Part shown: positions 48,623 through 56,928 of the stretch, one piece after another | Layout of the letters: every line of letters starts with the position of its first letter | How positions within the stretch are numbered: position 1 is the stretch's first letter | DNA from: Arhodomonas aquaeolei DSM 8974 | GTDB lineage: Bacteria > Pseudomonadota > Gammaproteobacteria > Nitrococcales > Nitrococcaceae | DNA: 64,000 nt | Assembly: GCF_000374645.1 (NCBI RefSeq) | Contig: NZ_KB894800.1 | Location: 354,589-418,588, forward strand | Reading direction: 5' to 3' | Position numbers and translations under genes: made by a program | Notes under the pieces: generated by a model | The model's input: the letters and a program-made list of their open reading frames with translations, nothing else | Database searches by the model: none | What the model was told of the DNA's origin: nothing

Positions 48623-49753
48623 ATGAGAGCACCCCTTATCGCCCTGTCACTGGGGCTTGCGACCGCCCTGACCGCCACCGCCGCGGTCGGACAGACCGAG
48701 TTCACGGCCAATTCCTTCTATTCCGCCGGCAGCCCGCTGTCGAAGTACGGCTTCATCGAATGGTCCAAGCTGGTCAAGGAGATGTCGGGGGGCGACCTCC
48801 AGCCCGACCCGATGATCGGCACCGCACTCCTCGAGCCCCGGGCATCACTCGAGGGCGTCCAGAAGAACATCGCCCAGGTGGCGACCATGCCTGCGATGTA
48901 CACGCCCTCGGAAATGCCGGTCGCGAACTCCGTACAGCAGCTCGGCTTCACCTACTCCGATCCGCTCGCCACGATCTTCGCGGTGACCGACTTCTCCGTG
49001 CACAACCAGACGCAGCTCCAGGAGTGGAAGGACCTCGGCATCGTCTATCTCGGCGGCTACGCCACGCCGCCCTACATCCTCATGTGCCGCATGCCGGTGC
49101 ACACCCTCGACCAGATCAAGGGCAAACGGATCCGCACCGCCGGCTCCGCGGTCTCGCAGTGGGTCGAATCGGTGGGCGGCATCCCGGTGAATGTCCCCTC
49201 CAGCGAGATGTACACCGGGCTCGATCGCGGCACGCTCGATTGCGCGAGCAACGCCGGCAACGATCTGGTGGACCGTTCGCTGTGGGAGGTCGCCAAGCAC
49301 GTCACCCCGCTGTCGACCGGCCTCTACTACGCCGGGCCTCACTGGGGCTATAACGCGGACTTCTGGGCCAGCCTCACGCCCGAGCAGCGCCACACCCTGA
49401 TGAAGGCGACGGCCTACAACATGGCGGACATGACCATCCACTACATGGCCAACGTCGACAGTGCCGAGAAAACGGCCAGGGAGAAGGGCGTCGAGTTCCA
49501 CGAGGCGTCCGAGGGACTCCAGGGCTCTGCCGACGAGTTCAGCAAGAAGGTGGTCGAAATGGCCTACGACCAGGCCGAAACGACCTTCAAGCTGAGCAAC
49601 CCGAAGGAAGTCATCGACGATTTCCGGGCCACCCACGAGAAGTGGAAGAAGCTGCTCAAGGACGTCGACCGGGACGATCCGGAGGCGCTGGCGAAGCTGG
49701 CCATGAAAGAGATCTACGGCGATCTTGATCCCGAGGCCTACGGCGTCTATTAG
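48623..49753 (+). CDS. dctP: TRAP transporter substrate-binding protein (DctP type)
   Basis: 376 residues with a signal peptide (LSLGLATALTATAAVG, cleavage near 24). KGKRIRTAGSAVSQWVESVGGIPVNVPSSEMYTGLDRGTLDC is the typical TRAP ligand-loop region with the conserved Arg that salt-bridges a carboxylate, so the ligand probably carries a carboxyl group. Together with the DctQ and DctM genes it makes a sodium-driven uptake system for the compound broken down by the enzymes at the end of the operon. Confidence 0.92.
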   Translation: MRAPLIALSLGLATALTATAAVGQTEFTANSFYSAGSPLSKYGFIEWSKLVKEMSGGDLQPDPMIGTALLEPRASLEGVQKNIAQVATMPAMYTPSEMPVANSVQQLGFTYSDPLATIFAVTDFSVHNQTQLQEWKDLGIVYLGGYATPPYILMCRMPVHTLDQIKGKRIRTAGSAVSQWVESVGGIPVNVPSSEMYTGLDRGTLDCASNAGNDLVDRSLWEVAKHVTPLSTGLYYAGPHWGYNADFWASLTPEQRHTLMKATAYNMADMTIHYMANVDSAEKTAREKGVEFHEASEGLQGSADEFSKKVVEMAYDQAETTFKLSNPKEVIDDFRATHEKWKKLLKDVDRDDPEALAKLAMKEIYGDLDPEAYGVY

Positions 49754-49830
49754 TCCGCGCCGATCGTAGACCGCCGGTCCCGGTGCCGCAGGCCCGGGGC
49801 CGGCGCAGCCACATGGAAGGCAGGCAGGTC

Positions 49831-50511
49831 ATGAACGAAACCACCAGCACCAAGCCGCGCCGCCGGACCCAGGCCGAACGCTCGGCCGCCACGCGCACGC
49901 GCATTCTCGATGTCACGCTCGACTGCCTCATGGACATAGGTCTGCGGGACACCTCAACGGTCGAGATCGCACGCCGCGCCGGTGTTTCCCGGGGGGCGCT
50001 GCTGCACCACTACCCGTCCAAGGTGCTGCTGCTCCAGGAGGCGTTCAGGCATCTTCTGGACCGGGAGATTGCCGAGATCCAGCTGATGGCCTCCGATCTG
50101 GCCGAGGCCGAGATCACGCTGGAGGATTTCCTCGATACGCTCTGGGGCCATTTCTCCGGGCGGCTGTTCATGATCACCATCGAGTACCTCGCCGCGGCGC
50201 GGACCGACGAGGCCATACGTGAAACCATGACCGCCGTCGCGCTGGAGTTTAACGACTCCCTCGACGTCATCTGGGACAGCCTCCCGCTCAAGCAGGGGGT
50301 CTCGCTCGAGGAGCGCCGCCTGGCGCTCAATGCCACGCTTTGTTTCCTGAGGGGGATGGGCACGCAGACCGTATGGCGTGACGACCCTGCATTGCACCGG
50401 CAGATGCTCGAGTTCTGGAAACGCACGCTCGCAGCGATCGACATCATGAACGACTCGACGAGTGCCGGCGATCCCGCTCCTCCTCACCAGGAAAAGGACC
50501 CACGCGGATGA
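49831..50511 (+). CDS. TetR-family transcriptional regulator
   Basis: 226 residues from the ATG at 49831 (MNETTSTKPRRRTQ), supported by GGAAGG and AGGCAGG upstream. Helix-turn-helix: TVEIARRAGVSRGALLHHYPSK. The C-terminal ligand domain is unspecific. It lies inside the TRAP operon, coupled by ATGA to dctQ; the palindrome at the operon promoter is its likely target. A ligand related to the transported compound would relieve repression. Confidence 0.9.
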   Translation: MNETTSTKPRRRTQAERSAATRTRILDVTLDCLMDIGLRDTSTVEIARRAGVSRGALLHHYPSKVLLLQEAFRHLLDREIAEIQLMASDLAEAEITLEDFLDTLWGHFSGRLFMITIEYLAAARTDEAIRETMTAVALEFNDSLDVIWDSLPLKQGVSLEERRLALNATLCFLRGMGTQTVWRDDPALHRQMLEFWKRTLAAIDIMNDSTSAGDPAPPHQEKDPRG

Positions 50512-51005
50512 TTGAAACACTCGACAGGATCACCGCCCGGATAGATCGCGTTCTTCTCGTTATCGGCTGTCTATTCCTCGCGGTGATGATGATCCAGATC
50601 ACCGTGGATGTGCTGCTACGGGCGATTTTCAACGCCTCCGTCCCGGTCACGCTCGAGACGGTTTCCTACTACTACATGATCTTCGCGGTATTCCTGCCGC
50701 TGTCCTACGTCGAGCGGCGGAACGCCCATATCAAGGTGGACCTGTTCACCCAGCTCATGCCCGAACGGGTGCAGTTCGCGCTCCACGTCCTCGCCTGCCT
50801 GATCGGGGTGGGATTCTTCGGCGCACTCGCCTATCAGAGCTTCCTCGACGCGGTGGACGCAACGATAAAACAGCAGACGGTTATGTCCAATTTCATCTTC
50901 TATATCTGGCCGAGCCGGTGGGCGCTGCCGATCGGGTTCGCGGCGACGTGTCTCGCGATCATCAACAACATGGCTGCGGCCGTGATTCAGCGCCGGGCGC
51001 TCTGA
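50508..51005 (+). CDS. dctQ: TRAP transporter small permease (DctQ type)
   Basis: 165 residues with four hydrophobic helices (about 13-37, 46-66, 87-109 and 131-157) and the typical FLPLSYVERRNAHIKVDLF segment with the conserved Arg/Asn. It forms the small membrane subunit that pairs with DctM. The start overlaps the TetR-type stop by four bases. Confidence 0.92.
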   Translation: MIETLDRITARIDRVLLVIGCLFLAVMMIQITVDVLLRAIFNASVPVTLETVSYYYMIFAVFLPLSYVERRNAHIKVDLFTQLMPERVQFALHVLACLIGVGFFGALAYQSFLDAVDATIKQQTVMSNFIFYIWPSRWALPIGFAATCLAIINNMAAAVIQRRAL

Positions 51006-51020
51006 GCTAGGGGGACATCG

Positions 51021-52331
51021 ATGAGCCATCTTGCAATCGGCCTTATCGGGGTAGCCGTAGCGCTATCGATGATCGCGCTGCGGGTCCCCATCGCGGTAGC
51101 GCTCGGCTCGGTCTCGATCGTCGGCGTGGGCATGATGACGAACGCCCAGGTCGCCTGGGGACTGATCTCCGTCACACCGTTCGATTTCGTCGGCCAGTGG
51201 GCACTCACCGCGGCACCCATGTTCCTGCTCATGGGCTACATATGCACCACGACCGACCTGACGAGCGGGCTTTTCGACGCCATGCGGGTCTTCCTGTCCC
51301 GGGTGCCGGGCGGCCTGGCCCTCGCCAGTGTCGCGGGCTGTGCGCTTTTCGCTGCGGCGTCGGGTTCCAGCACGGCCACCGCTGCGGCGATGTCCCGCAT
51401 CTCGGTGCCGGAGATGCTCAAGCACAACTACGACAAGGGGCTCGCCGCCGGCACGATCGCCGCCTCCGGCACACTCGGGTCGCTAATCCCGCCGTCCGTG
51501 CTGCTGATCCTCTATGGCGTATTCGCGCAGGTCTCGGTCGGCCAGCTCTTCATGGCGGGTTTCATTCCCGGCGTGCTCTCCGCGCTGCTGTACATGGCCA
51601 TGATCAGCGGGCGGGTGATCGCCAGGCCCCAGCTCGCCGGCGCCGTCAATGAACGCCCGGACGCAAGCGAATGGAAGGCCGCGATAAGGCACATATGGCC
51701 CCTGCCGGTGCTCATCATCGCGATCCTCGGGGGCATCTTCTTCGGCATCTTCTCCCCCACCGAGGCCGGGGCGATAGGGGCCGCCGTGTCACTGCTGCTC
51801 GCAGCGGTACGCGGGACGCTGACCTGGCCGGCGGTGAAGGACGCCTTCGTGAGTACCGCCGTCAGTACGATCAGCATCTTCATCATCCTGATAGGCTCGG
51901 CCTTCTTCACCCGCTTTCTCGCACTGAGCGGTGTCCCGGACGCGTTCGCCAACACCATCCTCGACGTCAGCACGAACCCGCTGTGGATCATCTTCTCCGT
52001 CGCTGTGCTCTACCTGGTGCTCGGCATGCTGCTCGACCCGATCGGGCTGTTGCTGCTCACGCTGCCGCTGGTGCTGCCCCTGGTCGACGGCGCCGGTCTC
52101 AACCTCATCTGGTTCGGCATCCTGGTGGTCAAGCTGCTCGAGATCGGCCTGGTGACCCCACCGGTCGGCTTGAACGTCTACATGGTCAAGGGCTCGCTGG
52201 GCGACATCGTCACGCTCCCGCAGGTCTTCAAGGGCATCACCTGGTTCATCGTCATGGACATCGTCACGATCGTGCTGCTGGTGGCCTTTCCCATGCTCGC
52301 GCTGTTCCTGCCGCAACTCATGATTCGCTAG
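51021..52331 (+). CDS. dctM: TRAP transporter large permease (DctM type)
   Basis: 436 residues with about twelve hydrophobic segments. APMFLLMGYI, FAAASGSSTATAAAMSRI, TIAASGTLGSLIPPSVLLILYG and GLVTPPVGLNVYMVKG are the classical DctM motifs of the sodium-coupled elevator subunit. It follows dctQ after 15 bases. Confidence 0.95.
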   Translation: MSHLAIGLIGVAVALSMIALRVPIAVALGSVSIVGVGMMTNAQVAWGLISVTPFDFVGQWALTAAPMFLLMGYICTTTDLTSGLFDAMRVFLSRVPGGLALASVAGCALFAAASGSSTATAAAMSRISVPEMLKHNYDKGLAAGTIAASGTLGSLIPPSVLLILYGVFAQVSVGQLFMAGFIPGVLSALLYMAMISGRVIARPQLAGAVNERPDASEWKAAIRHIWPLPVLIIAILGGIFFGIFSPTEAGAIGAAVSLLLAAVRGTLTWPAVKDAFVSTAVSTISIFIILIGSAFFTRFLALSGVPDAFANTILDVSTNPLWIIFSVAVLYLVLGMLLDPIGLLLLTLPLVLPLVDGAGLNLIWFGILVVKLLEIGLVTPPVGLNVYMVKGSLGDIVTLPQVFKGITWFIVMDIVTIVLLVAFPMLALFLPQLMIR

Positions 52332-52357
52332 AAGCCACATCAACAGGAGAACGGATC

Positions 52358-53587
52358 TTGGCTACGATACGGCTTACCGACGCAAACGTCCTCGACACCG
52401 AGGCCGGGCGACTGCTGCCCGACCACAACCTGCTGATCGAGGACGGCCTCATCTCGCAGGTCTCCTCCGAGCCCATTGAAGGCAAGGCGGATCAGACGAT
52501 CTCGCTCGGCGGTCGCGTGGTGATGCCGGGGCTGTGCGACGCGCACGTCCACGTCACTGCACTGACCCCGGATTTCGCACTGCTTAAACGCCTGTCGCCG
52601 TTCTACGTAGGCGCTCACAGCGCGGAGATCATGCACGGCATGCTGATGCGCGGCTTCACCACCGTGCGCGACGCCGGCGGCGCGGATCACGGGCTCGCGC
52701 GTGCGGTGGACGAGGACCGGGTGATCGGGCCGCGGCTGCTGTTCTGCGGCCACGCCCTCTCGCAGACCGGTGGACACGGCGACATGCGCTCCCCCGGCGA
52801 GAACGACGTCGATCAATGCTTCTGCTGCGCCGGCCTCGGCGTGGTCTGCGATGGGGTACCGGAGGCCCGGCGCGCCGCCCGCGATGAGATCCGCAAGGGC
52901 GCCACGCATATCAAGATCATGGCCTCCGGCGGCGTGGCCTCGCCGACCGACCGCATCGACAGCACGCAGTTCTCGCTATCCGAGATCGACGCGATCCTCG
53001 AAGAGGCGGAGGCGGCCAACCTGCACGTCATGGCCCACGCCTATACGGCGCGAGCGATCAACCGGCTCATCGCCCGGGGCGTACGCACCATCGAGCACGG
53101 CAACCTCATCGATGAGGAGAGCTGCCGGCTGTTCCGCGAGCACGGCGCGTTCCTCACGCCGACGCTGGTCACCTACGACGCACTGGCGCGCGAGGGCGTG
53201 GAGGCCGGCCTGCCGACGGACCTTCAGCGCAAGGTGTTCAATGTGCTCGAGGCGGGGTCACAGGCACTGGAGCTTGCCCATCGCGAGGGCGTGCGCATGA
53301 TCTTCGGCACGGATCTGCTCGGGAGCATGCAAAAGCATCAGCTCAACGAGTTTCACATCAGGAAATCGGTCGTGCCCACCGACGAGCTCATCCGGGCGGC
53401 GACGTGCACACCGGCCGAGGCGTTCCAGCGCAAGGGCGAGTTCGGCGTGGTTGCGCCCGGCGCGCGCGCGGACCTGCTCGTCCTCGACGAGAATCCCCTT
53501 GAAGACATCAACGTGCTGACGCAACCGGAACGCCACCTGAAGGCGATCATGAAGGGCGGCAAATTCTACAAGAACGAGCTCACCTGA
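52358..53587 (+). CDS. Amidohydrolase-superfamily metal-dependent hydrolase
   Basis: 409 residues from a TTG with AGGAGA seven bases upstream. Metal motifs in order: DAHVHV (HxH), IKIMASGG (the carboxylated lysine), VMAHAYT, TIEHGN and FGTDLLG, as in the imidazolonepropionase/prolidase-like branch of two-metal amidohydrolases. These hydrolyse cyclic amides, dipeptide-like bonds or esters. With the amidase-like gene 49 bases downstream it suggests stepwise hydrolysis of an imported cyclic or N-acyl amide. Confidence 0.85.
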   Translation: MATIRLTDANVLDTEAGRLLPDHNLLIEDGLISQVSSEPIEGKADQTISLGGRVVMPGLCDAHVHVTALTPDFALLKRLSPFYVGAHSAEIMHGMLMRGFTTVRDAGGADHGLARAVDEDRVIGPRLLFCGHALSQTGGHGDMRSPGENDVDQCFCCAGLGVVCDGVPEARRAARDEIRKGATHIKIMASGGVASPTDRIDSTQFSLSEIDAILEEAEAANLHVMAHAYTARAINRLIARGVRTIEHGNLIDEESCRLFREHGAFLTPTLVTYDALAREGVEAGLPTDLQRKVFNVLEAGSQALELAHREGVRMIFGTDLLGSMQKHQLNEFHIRKSVVPTDELIRAATCTPAEAFQRKGEFGVVAPGARADLLVLDENPLEDINVLTQPERHLKAIMKGGKFYKNELT

Positions 53588-53636
53588 GCACGGCCATTAC
53601 ACCTGCTGTTGTGACACAGACGAGGAGGAGCCAGAC

Positions 53637-54284
53637 ATGGGCGATCAGCGCGACTATACCGAACGCAGTTACGGCGAGATCGACGTCGGCCTCGGGCAGC
53701 GCCCCGGGATCGTCGTCATCGACTTCCAGAAAGGGTTCACGGAGGAGCAGTATCCGCTAGGCGGCGCACCACTGATCATGCGGAGTCTCGAGAACACCGC
53801 GCGCCTGCTCGATACCGCCCGTGCGTGCGGGATCCCGGTGGCGAACTGCTACACCGCCTACCAGGGCGGGCTGGACATGCCCTACTGGAAGATTACCGCC
53901 GTGCGCGAGCAGTTCCGCCTCGGGGATCCGTCGATCGAGCTCGATCCGCGCATTCACGAGCCGGGCTACGACGTCGTGGTCTGCAAGAAAGGGCCCTCGA
54001 TCTTCTTCCAGACCGGCGTCGTACCGTACTTCATCAAGGAGCAGGTCGACACGGTAATCATCACCGGCTGCACCACCAGCGGCTGCGTCCGCGCCTCCTC
54101 GATCGACAGCTTCCAGTGGGGCTTCCGGACCATCGTCCCGGAGGACTGCGTGGGCGATCACGAGGAACAGCCCCACCGCGACAACCTGCGGGACATCTCG
54201 CGGCGCTACGTCGACCTCAGCAGCGCCGATGACCTCATCCCCTATCTCGAGAAAATCAGCGCCAACAGGCGCGCCGCGGTGTAG
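53637..54284 (+). CDS. Isochorismatase-like amidase, N-carbamoylsarcosine amidohydrolase type
   Basis: 215 residues. The cysteine-hydrolase triad is visible: Asp29 in VVIDFQKGF, a lysine at 117 or 118 in VVCKKGPSIFF, and Cys150 in GCTTSGCVRASSIDS. The N-terminal layout and the KKGPSIFF segment match N-carbamoylsarcosine amidase, which releases ammonia and CO2 from an N-carbamoyl amino acid. GAGGAGGAG precedes the ATG. It is the last gene of the TRAP operon and the last chromosomal gene before the mobile element. Confidence 0.83.
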   Translation: MGDQRDYTERSYGEIDVGLGQRPGIVVIDFQKGFTEEQYPLGGAPLIMRSLENTARLLDTARACGIPVANCYTAYQGGLDMPYWKITAVREQFRLGDPSIELDPRIHEPGYDVVVCKKGPSIFFQTGVVPYFIKEQVDTVIITGCTTSGCVRASSIDSFQWGFRTIVPEDCVGDHEEQPHRDNLRDISRRYVDLSSADDLIPYLEKISANRRAAV

Positions 54285-54413
54285 CGGCACGCGCATGACC
54301 TTCACGGTGGACCACCGCGGTTCACCGTGGAGGCGGCGTCGGCGGCTATTCCCGGTGGCATGCCACCGGAACGCCCTGCCGGGGGGGGACGACCGGTGCA
54401 CGCGTCGTGGACA

Positions 54414-54440
54414 CAAAAAACCCGGCGCGACGGCCGGGTC
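54414..54440 (-). terminator. Native terminator of the displaced tRNA-Phe gene
   Basis: On the minus strand CCCGGC pairs with GCCGGG (extended by A-T) around a six-base loop and is followed by TTTTTT. It lies 22 bases beyond the tRNA-Phe 3' end, so the chromosomal 3' flank of the tRNA gene is on this side. Confidence 0.85.
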
Positions 54441-54461
54441 TCTCGTAAGTGCTTGTCTGGG

Positions 54462-54511
54462 TGGTGGCCAGGGAGAGAATCGAACTCCCGACACGGGGAT
54501 TTTCAATCCCC
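54462..54511 (-). repeat. Attachment site: 3' fragment of tRNA-Phe (GAA) including CCA
   Basis: Read on the minus strand this is the last 50 bases of a tRNA-Phe: anticodon arm GGGGATTGAAAATCCCC with anticodon GAA, variable loop GTGTC, a five-pair T arm around TTCGATT, acceptor strand CCTGGCC, discriminator A and encoded CCA. The 5' half (acceptor GGCCAGG and D arm) is missing: upstream sequence is unrelated. So this is not a working tRNA but an att repeat left by integration. The 5' half, with a restored 3' end, is expected at the far end of the element beyond the window. Confidence 0.9.
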
Positions 54512-54602
54512 TCAAGACCACTTTCAAAAGCTCCCGCCACAAGCGGCGTTTCCTCGAATAAACCCATAAACTCAGTAACTTATAATATGCCATTTGCCGC
54601 CA

Positions 54603-54653
54603 TTGACCGTCAAGACATTCCGGTTATGCTGTGACACAACTGTGACCGTCACA
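54603..54653 (+). promoter_or_regulatory. Integrase promoter with downstream palindrome
   Basis: TTGACC (54603-54608) and TATGCT (54625-54630) are 16 bases apart. Just downstream, TGTGACCGTCACA (54641-54653) is a perfect 13-base palindrome, and a further TGTGAC copy begins at 54630. This is the layout of an autoregulated integrase promoter; the binding protein is unknown. Confidence 0.55.
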
Positions 54654-54664
54654 CCGGATTTCCG

Positions 54665-55885
54665 ATGCCGAACCTCACGGACGCCCGCATCCGCAAGATG
54701 GAACCGCCCGCGCGCGGCCGACGGCTGGTGTTCGACGAACACCGCGACGCGCCGAAAGGCTTCGGCCTGCGCATTACCGCTGCGGGCAAACGCGCATTCG
54801 TTCTCCGCTATCTCACGCACGATGGAAAAGACCGGCTCCTTACAATCGGCGAGCATCCGACCTGGAGCCTCGCGGCCGCGCGCAAGCGCGCGGCCGAGCT
54901 GCGCCGCGAGATCGACAGCGGCGCCGATGTGCTCGCGCAGCGGCGCGAGAAGCGTGCGGAGCCGACCGTCTCGGGGGTGGTGCAACGCTACTGCGCGGCT
55001 CACGTCGATCACCTGGCCAGCGCGACGAGCGTTCGCGGCACGCTTGAGCGGCACTTACTCCCGGCGCTCGGTGACAGGAAACTCCGCGACGTGCGGCGGC
55101 GTGACGTGATCGCGCTGCTGGAGCCGCTGGCCGCTGCCAAGCCACGTCAGGCCGGCAAGCTGCTCGGCTACCTCAAGCAAGTATTCGCCTACGCCGAGGA
55201 CCGGGAGATCATCGAGGCGTCGCCGATCGCGACGCTCAAGTCCAGCAAGATTGGCCCCGGGCTCACGGCCCGCCGGCGCGCGCGGGTGCTCACCGACGAC
55301 GAGCTACGCGCCTTCTGGCGGTGCGTCGAAACCTGCGGGATGCACCGCCTCACGGCCCTGGCGCTCAAGCTGGTGCTAATTACGGGCCAGCGCCCGGGCG
55401 AGGTGGCCGGGATGCGCCACGACGAGGTAGACGGCGACCTGTGGACCATCCCGGCGGAGCGGCGCGGCAAGACCGACACCGCCCACGTCGTGCCGCTCAC
55501 GGATACCGCCCTGGCGCTGCTGGAGGCCGCAAAGGCCGAGGTAAAACGGCTAAGCCGGCGCCACCCGCGAACCGGGGATTACGTCTTCGAGACCCGCCCC
55601 GGTAGTCCCCTCACCTCCTTAGCGGCCGCCCGCGCCGCCAACCGCTACGCCGCCGCCCTGGGTAACGAAGACGCCAAGACCTGGGGGCACTGGACACCGC
55701 ATGACCTGCGCCGCACCTGCCGTACCGGGCTCGCCGCCCTCGGCATCGGCGAGGTAGTGGCGGAAATGACTATCGGGCACGTCCGCAAGGGCATCGCCGC
55801 GGTCTATGACATGCACAGATACGACCGCGAAAAGCGTACCGCGCTAGAGGCGTGGGAGCGGCGGTTGCTCGAGCTCACCGCCTAG
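54665..55885 (+). CDS. int: P4-type tyrosine integrase
   Basis: 406 residues. The N-terminal DUF4102-type arm-binding domain has LTDARIRKMEPPARGRRLVFDE and RLLTIGEHPTWSLAAARKRA. The C-terminal catalytic domain shows Arg in LITGQRPGEVAGM, HDLRRT (His and second Arg), IGH and a C-terminal tyrosine in AVYDMHRYDREKRTALEAWE. Integrases of this group insert into tRNA 3' ends, consistent with the tRNA-Phe fragment 154 bases upstream. The ATG has only a weak CCGGA ribosome site. Confidence 0.96.
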   Translation: MPNLTDARIRKMEPPARGRRLVFDEHRDAPKGFGLRITAAGKRAFVLRYLTHDGKDRLLTIGEHPTWSLAAARKRAAELRREIDSGADVLAQRREKRAEPTVSGVVQRYCAAHVDHLASATSVRGTLERHLLPALGDRKLRDVRRRDVIALLEPLAAAKPRQAGKLLGYLKQVFAYAEDREIIEASPIATLKSSKIGPGLTARRRARVLTDDELRAFWRCVETCGMHRLTALALKLVLITGQRPGEVAGMRHDEVDGDLWTIPAERRGKTDTAHVVPLTDTALALLEAAKAEVKRLSRRHPRTGDYVFETRPGSPLTSLAAARAANRYAAALGNEDAKTWGHWTPHDLRRTCRTGLAALGIGEVVAEMTIGHVRKGIAAVYDMHRYDREKRTALEAWERRLLELTA

Positions 55886-56227
55886 ACCTACCGTTCATCG
55901 GGAAAAAACTACCGCTCGTCACGGCTCGGACCGCGACATCCCGCCCTATGCCCCGCACCGCACGCCATCGCATGGGTAAAAATGCGTGCAAAATCAGTCG
56001 GTGCAAATTCGATAATACTTTATTTGACACAAGCCACTGATTTTGCGCGGTTTTCCGGTGGCGTGGTACTCATGTGGTCATCGTGAGCCACACGGAGTCC
56101 TCCCGAGCTATCGCCCGACATAGATACGCCCCGCCGGCGGCCACCGGCAGGGCGTAGGGGCACTCCCCATTTATCCCGTATCCACGCCAGCCCCGCAGGG
56201 CTGGCCTTGCAACCAAAGGAGTACCCG
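55886..56227. other. Regulatory spacer between int and the AlpA-like gene
   Basis: No gene was recognised in these 342 bases. GCAAAATCAGT (55988-55998) is repeated in inverse as ACTGATTTTGC (56036-56046) around an AT-rich core with TAATAC and TTGACA. Two hairpins follow: a 12-pair stem with one mismatch at 56125-56156, and CCAGCCC/GGGCTGG at 56187-56204 just before the ribosome site of the next gene. Confidence 0.55.
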
Positions 56228-56467
56228 ATGCCACAGTATGACAGCCGCATCGGCACGTCCACCTCGCGCACCGTGCTGACGCAGGCCGAAGCCGCAGACT
56301 ACCTGCGCGTGACTCGACGCACGCTGTACCGCTGGCGGCATGAGCGCCGCGGTCCGCGATGGACGTATGCCGGTCGTCAGATCCGCTACCGGCGCACCGA
56401 TCTCGACTCGTACCTCGACGCCCGCACTGCCGAGCCGGTCGCCGATGGCGACCAGGAGGCGCGGTGA
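56228..56467 (+). CDS. AlpA/excisionase-like helix-turn-helix protein
   Basis: 79 residues. VLTQAEAADYLRVTRRTLYRWRHERRGPRWTYAGRQIRYRRTDLDSYL is a MerR-like winged helix of the HTH_17/excisionase type. Such proteins act as recombination directionality factors or as regulators of integrase and replication genes. AAAGGAG lies seven bases upstream of the ATG. Its stop overlaps the next start as TGATG, so it is the first gene of the replication operon. Confidence 0.87.
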   Translation: MPQYDSRIGTSTSRTVLTQAEAADYLRVTRRTLYRWRHERRGPRWTYAGRQIRYRRTDLDSYLDARTAEPVADGDQEAR

Positions 56468-56928
56468 TGCCGACGACCGATGCACCGATCGACCGCCTGC
56501 TCGCGCAGCTCGATGCCGTCCGCGGGCGCGGCGAGGGGCGCTGGATCGCCCGCTGCCCGGCGCACGATGACCGTACCCCCTCCCTCGCGGTCGCCGAGGC
56601 CGAAGACGGCGTGATCCTGGTCCGCTGCCATGCCGGCTGCGGGGCGGCGGACGTGGTGGCCGCAGCGGGTATGACCCTCGCGGACCTGTTTCCGCGCCGC
56701 GTCCGGCGCGGCGGCCGCGGGCCGCGGCGGGCGGATGCGCGCCGGCTCCCGCGGCCGTCTGCGGCCGAGATGCTGGCCGCGGTCGGCGGCGAGGCCGCGG
56801 TCGTCGCGCTCGCGGCCTCCGACCTCGCCGCCGGGCGGGCGCTCGGCGGCGATGACTACGCCCGCGTGATGCGCGCGGCGGCGACGCTCCGGCGGGCGGC
56901 GGATGCCGCCGGGAGGCGTCAGGCATGA
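56467..56928 (+). CDS. Free-standing CHC2-type primase zinc-finger protein
   Basis: 153 residues. ARCPAHDDRTPSLAVAEAEDG and VRCHAGCGAADVVAAAGMTLADLF make a complete CHC2 zinc-binding domain as found at the N terminus of DnaG-type primases. No TOPRIM catalytic domain follows; the C-terminal 80 residues are Arg/Ala-rich helices. It may guide priming at the element's origin or recruit the host primase. It is coupled on both sides (TGATG and ATGA). Confidence 0.78.
   Translation: MPTTDAPIDRLLAQLDAVRGRGEGRWIARCPAHDDRTPSLAVAEAEDGVILVRCHAGCGAADVVAAAGMTLADLFPRRVRRGGRGPRRADARRLPRPSAAEMLAAVGGEAAVVALAASDLAAGRALGGDDYARVMRAAATLRRAADAAGRRQA

Noticed and set aside
51671-52357. Upstream extension of the amidohydrolase frame
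   Set aside because: It overlaps dctM in another frame; the AGGAGA-preceded TTG at 52358 fits the family start.
54302-54327. CACGGTG/CACCGTG inverted repeat as operon terminator
   Set aside because: The arms are only seven bases, the loop is long and there is no T-run, so support is too weak to list.
54462-54552. Complete tRNA gene on the minus strand
   Set aside because: Only the 3' 50 bases match tRNA-Phe. The expected acceptor 5' strand and D arm are absent from the adjoining sequence.
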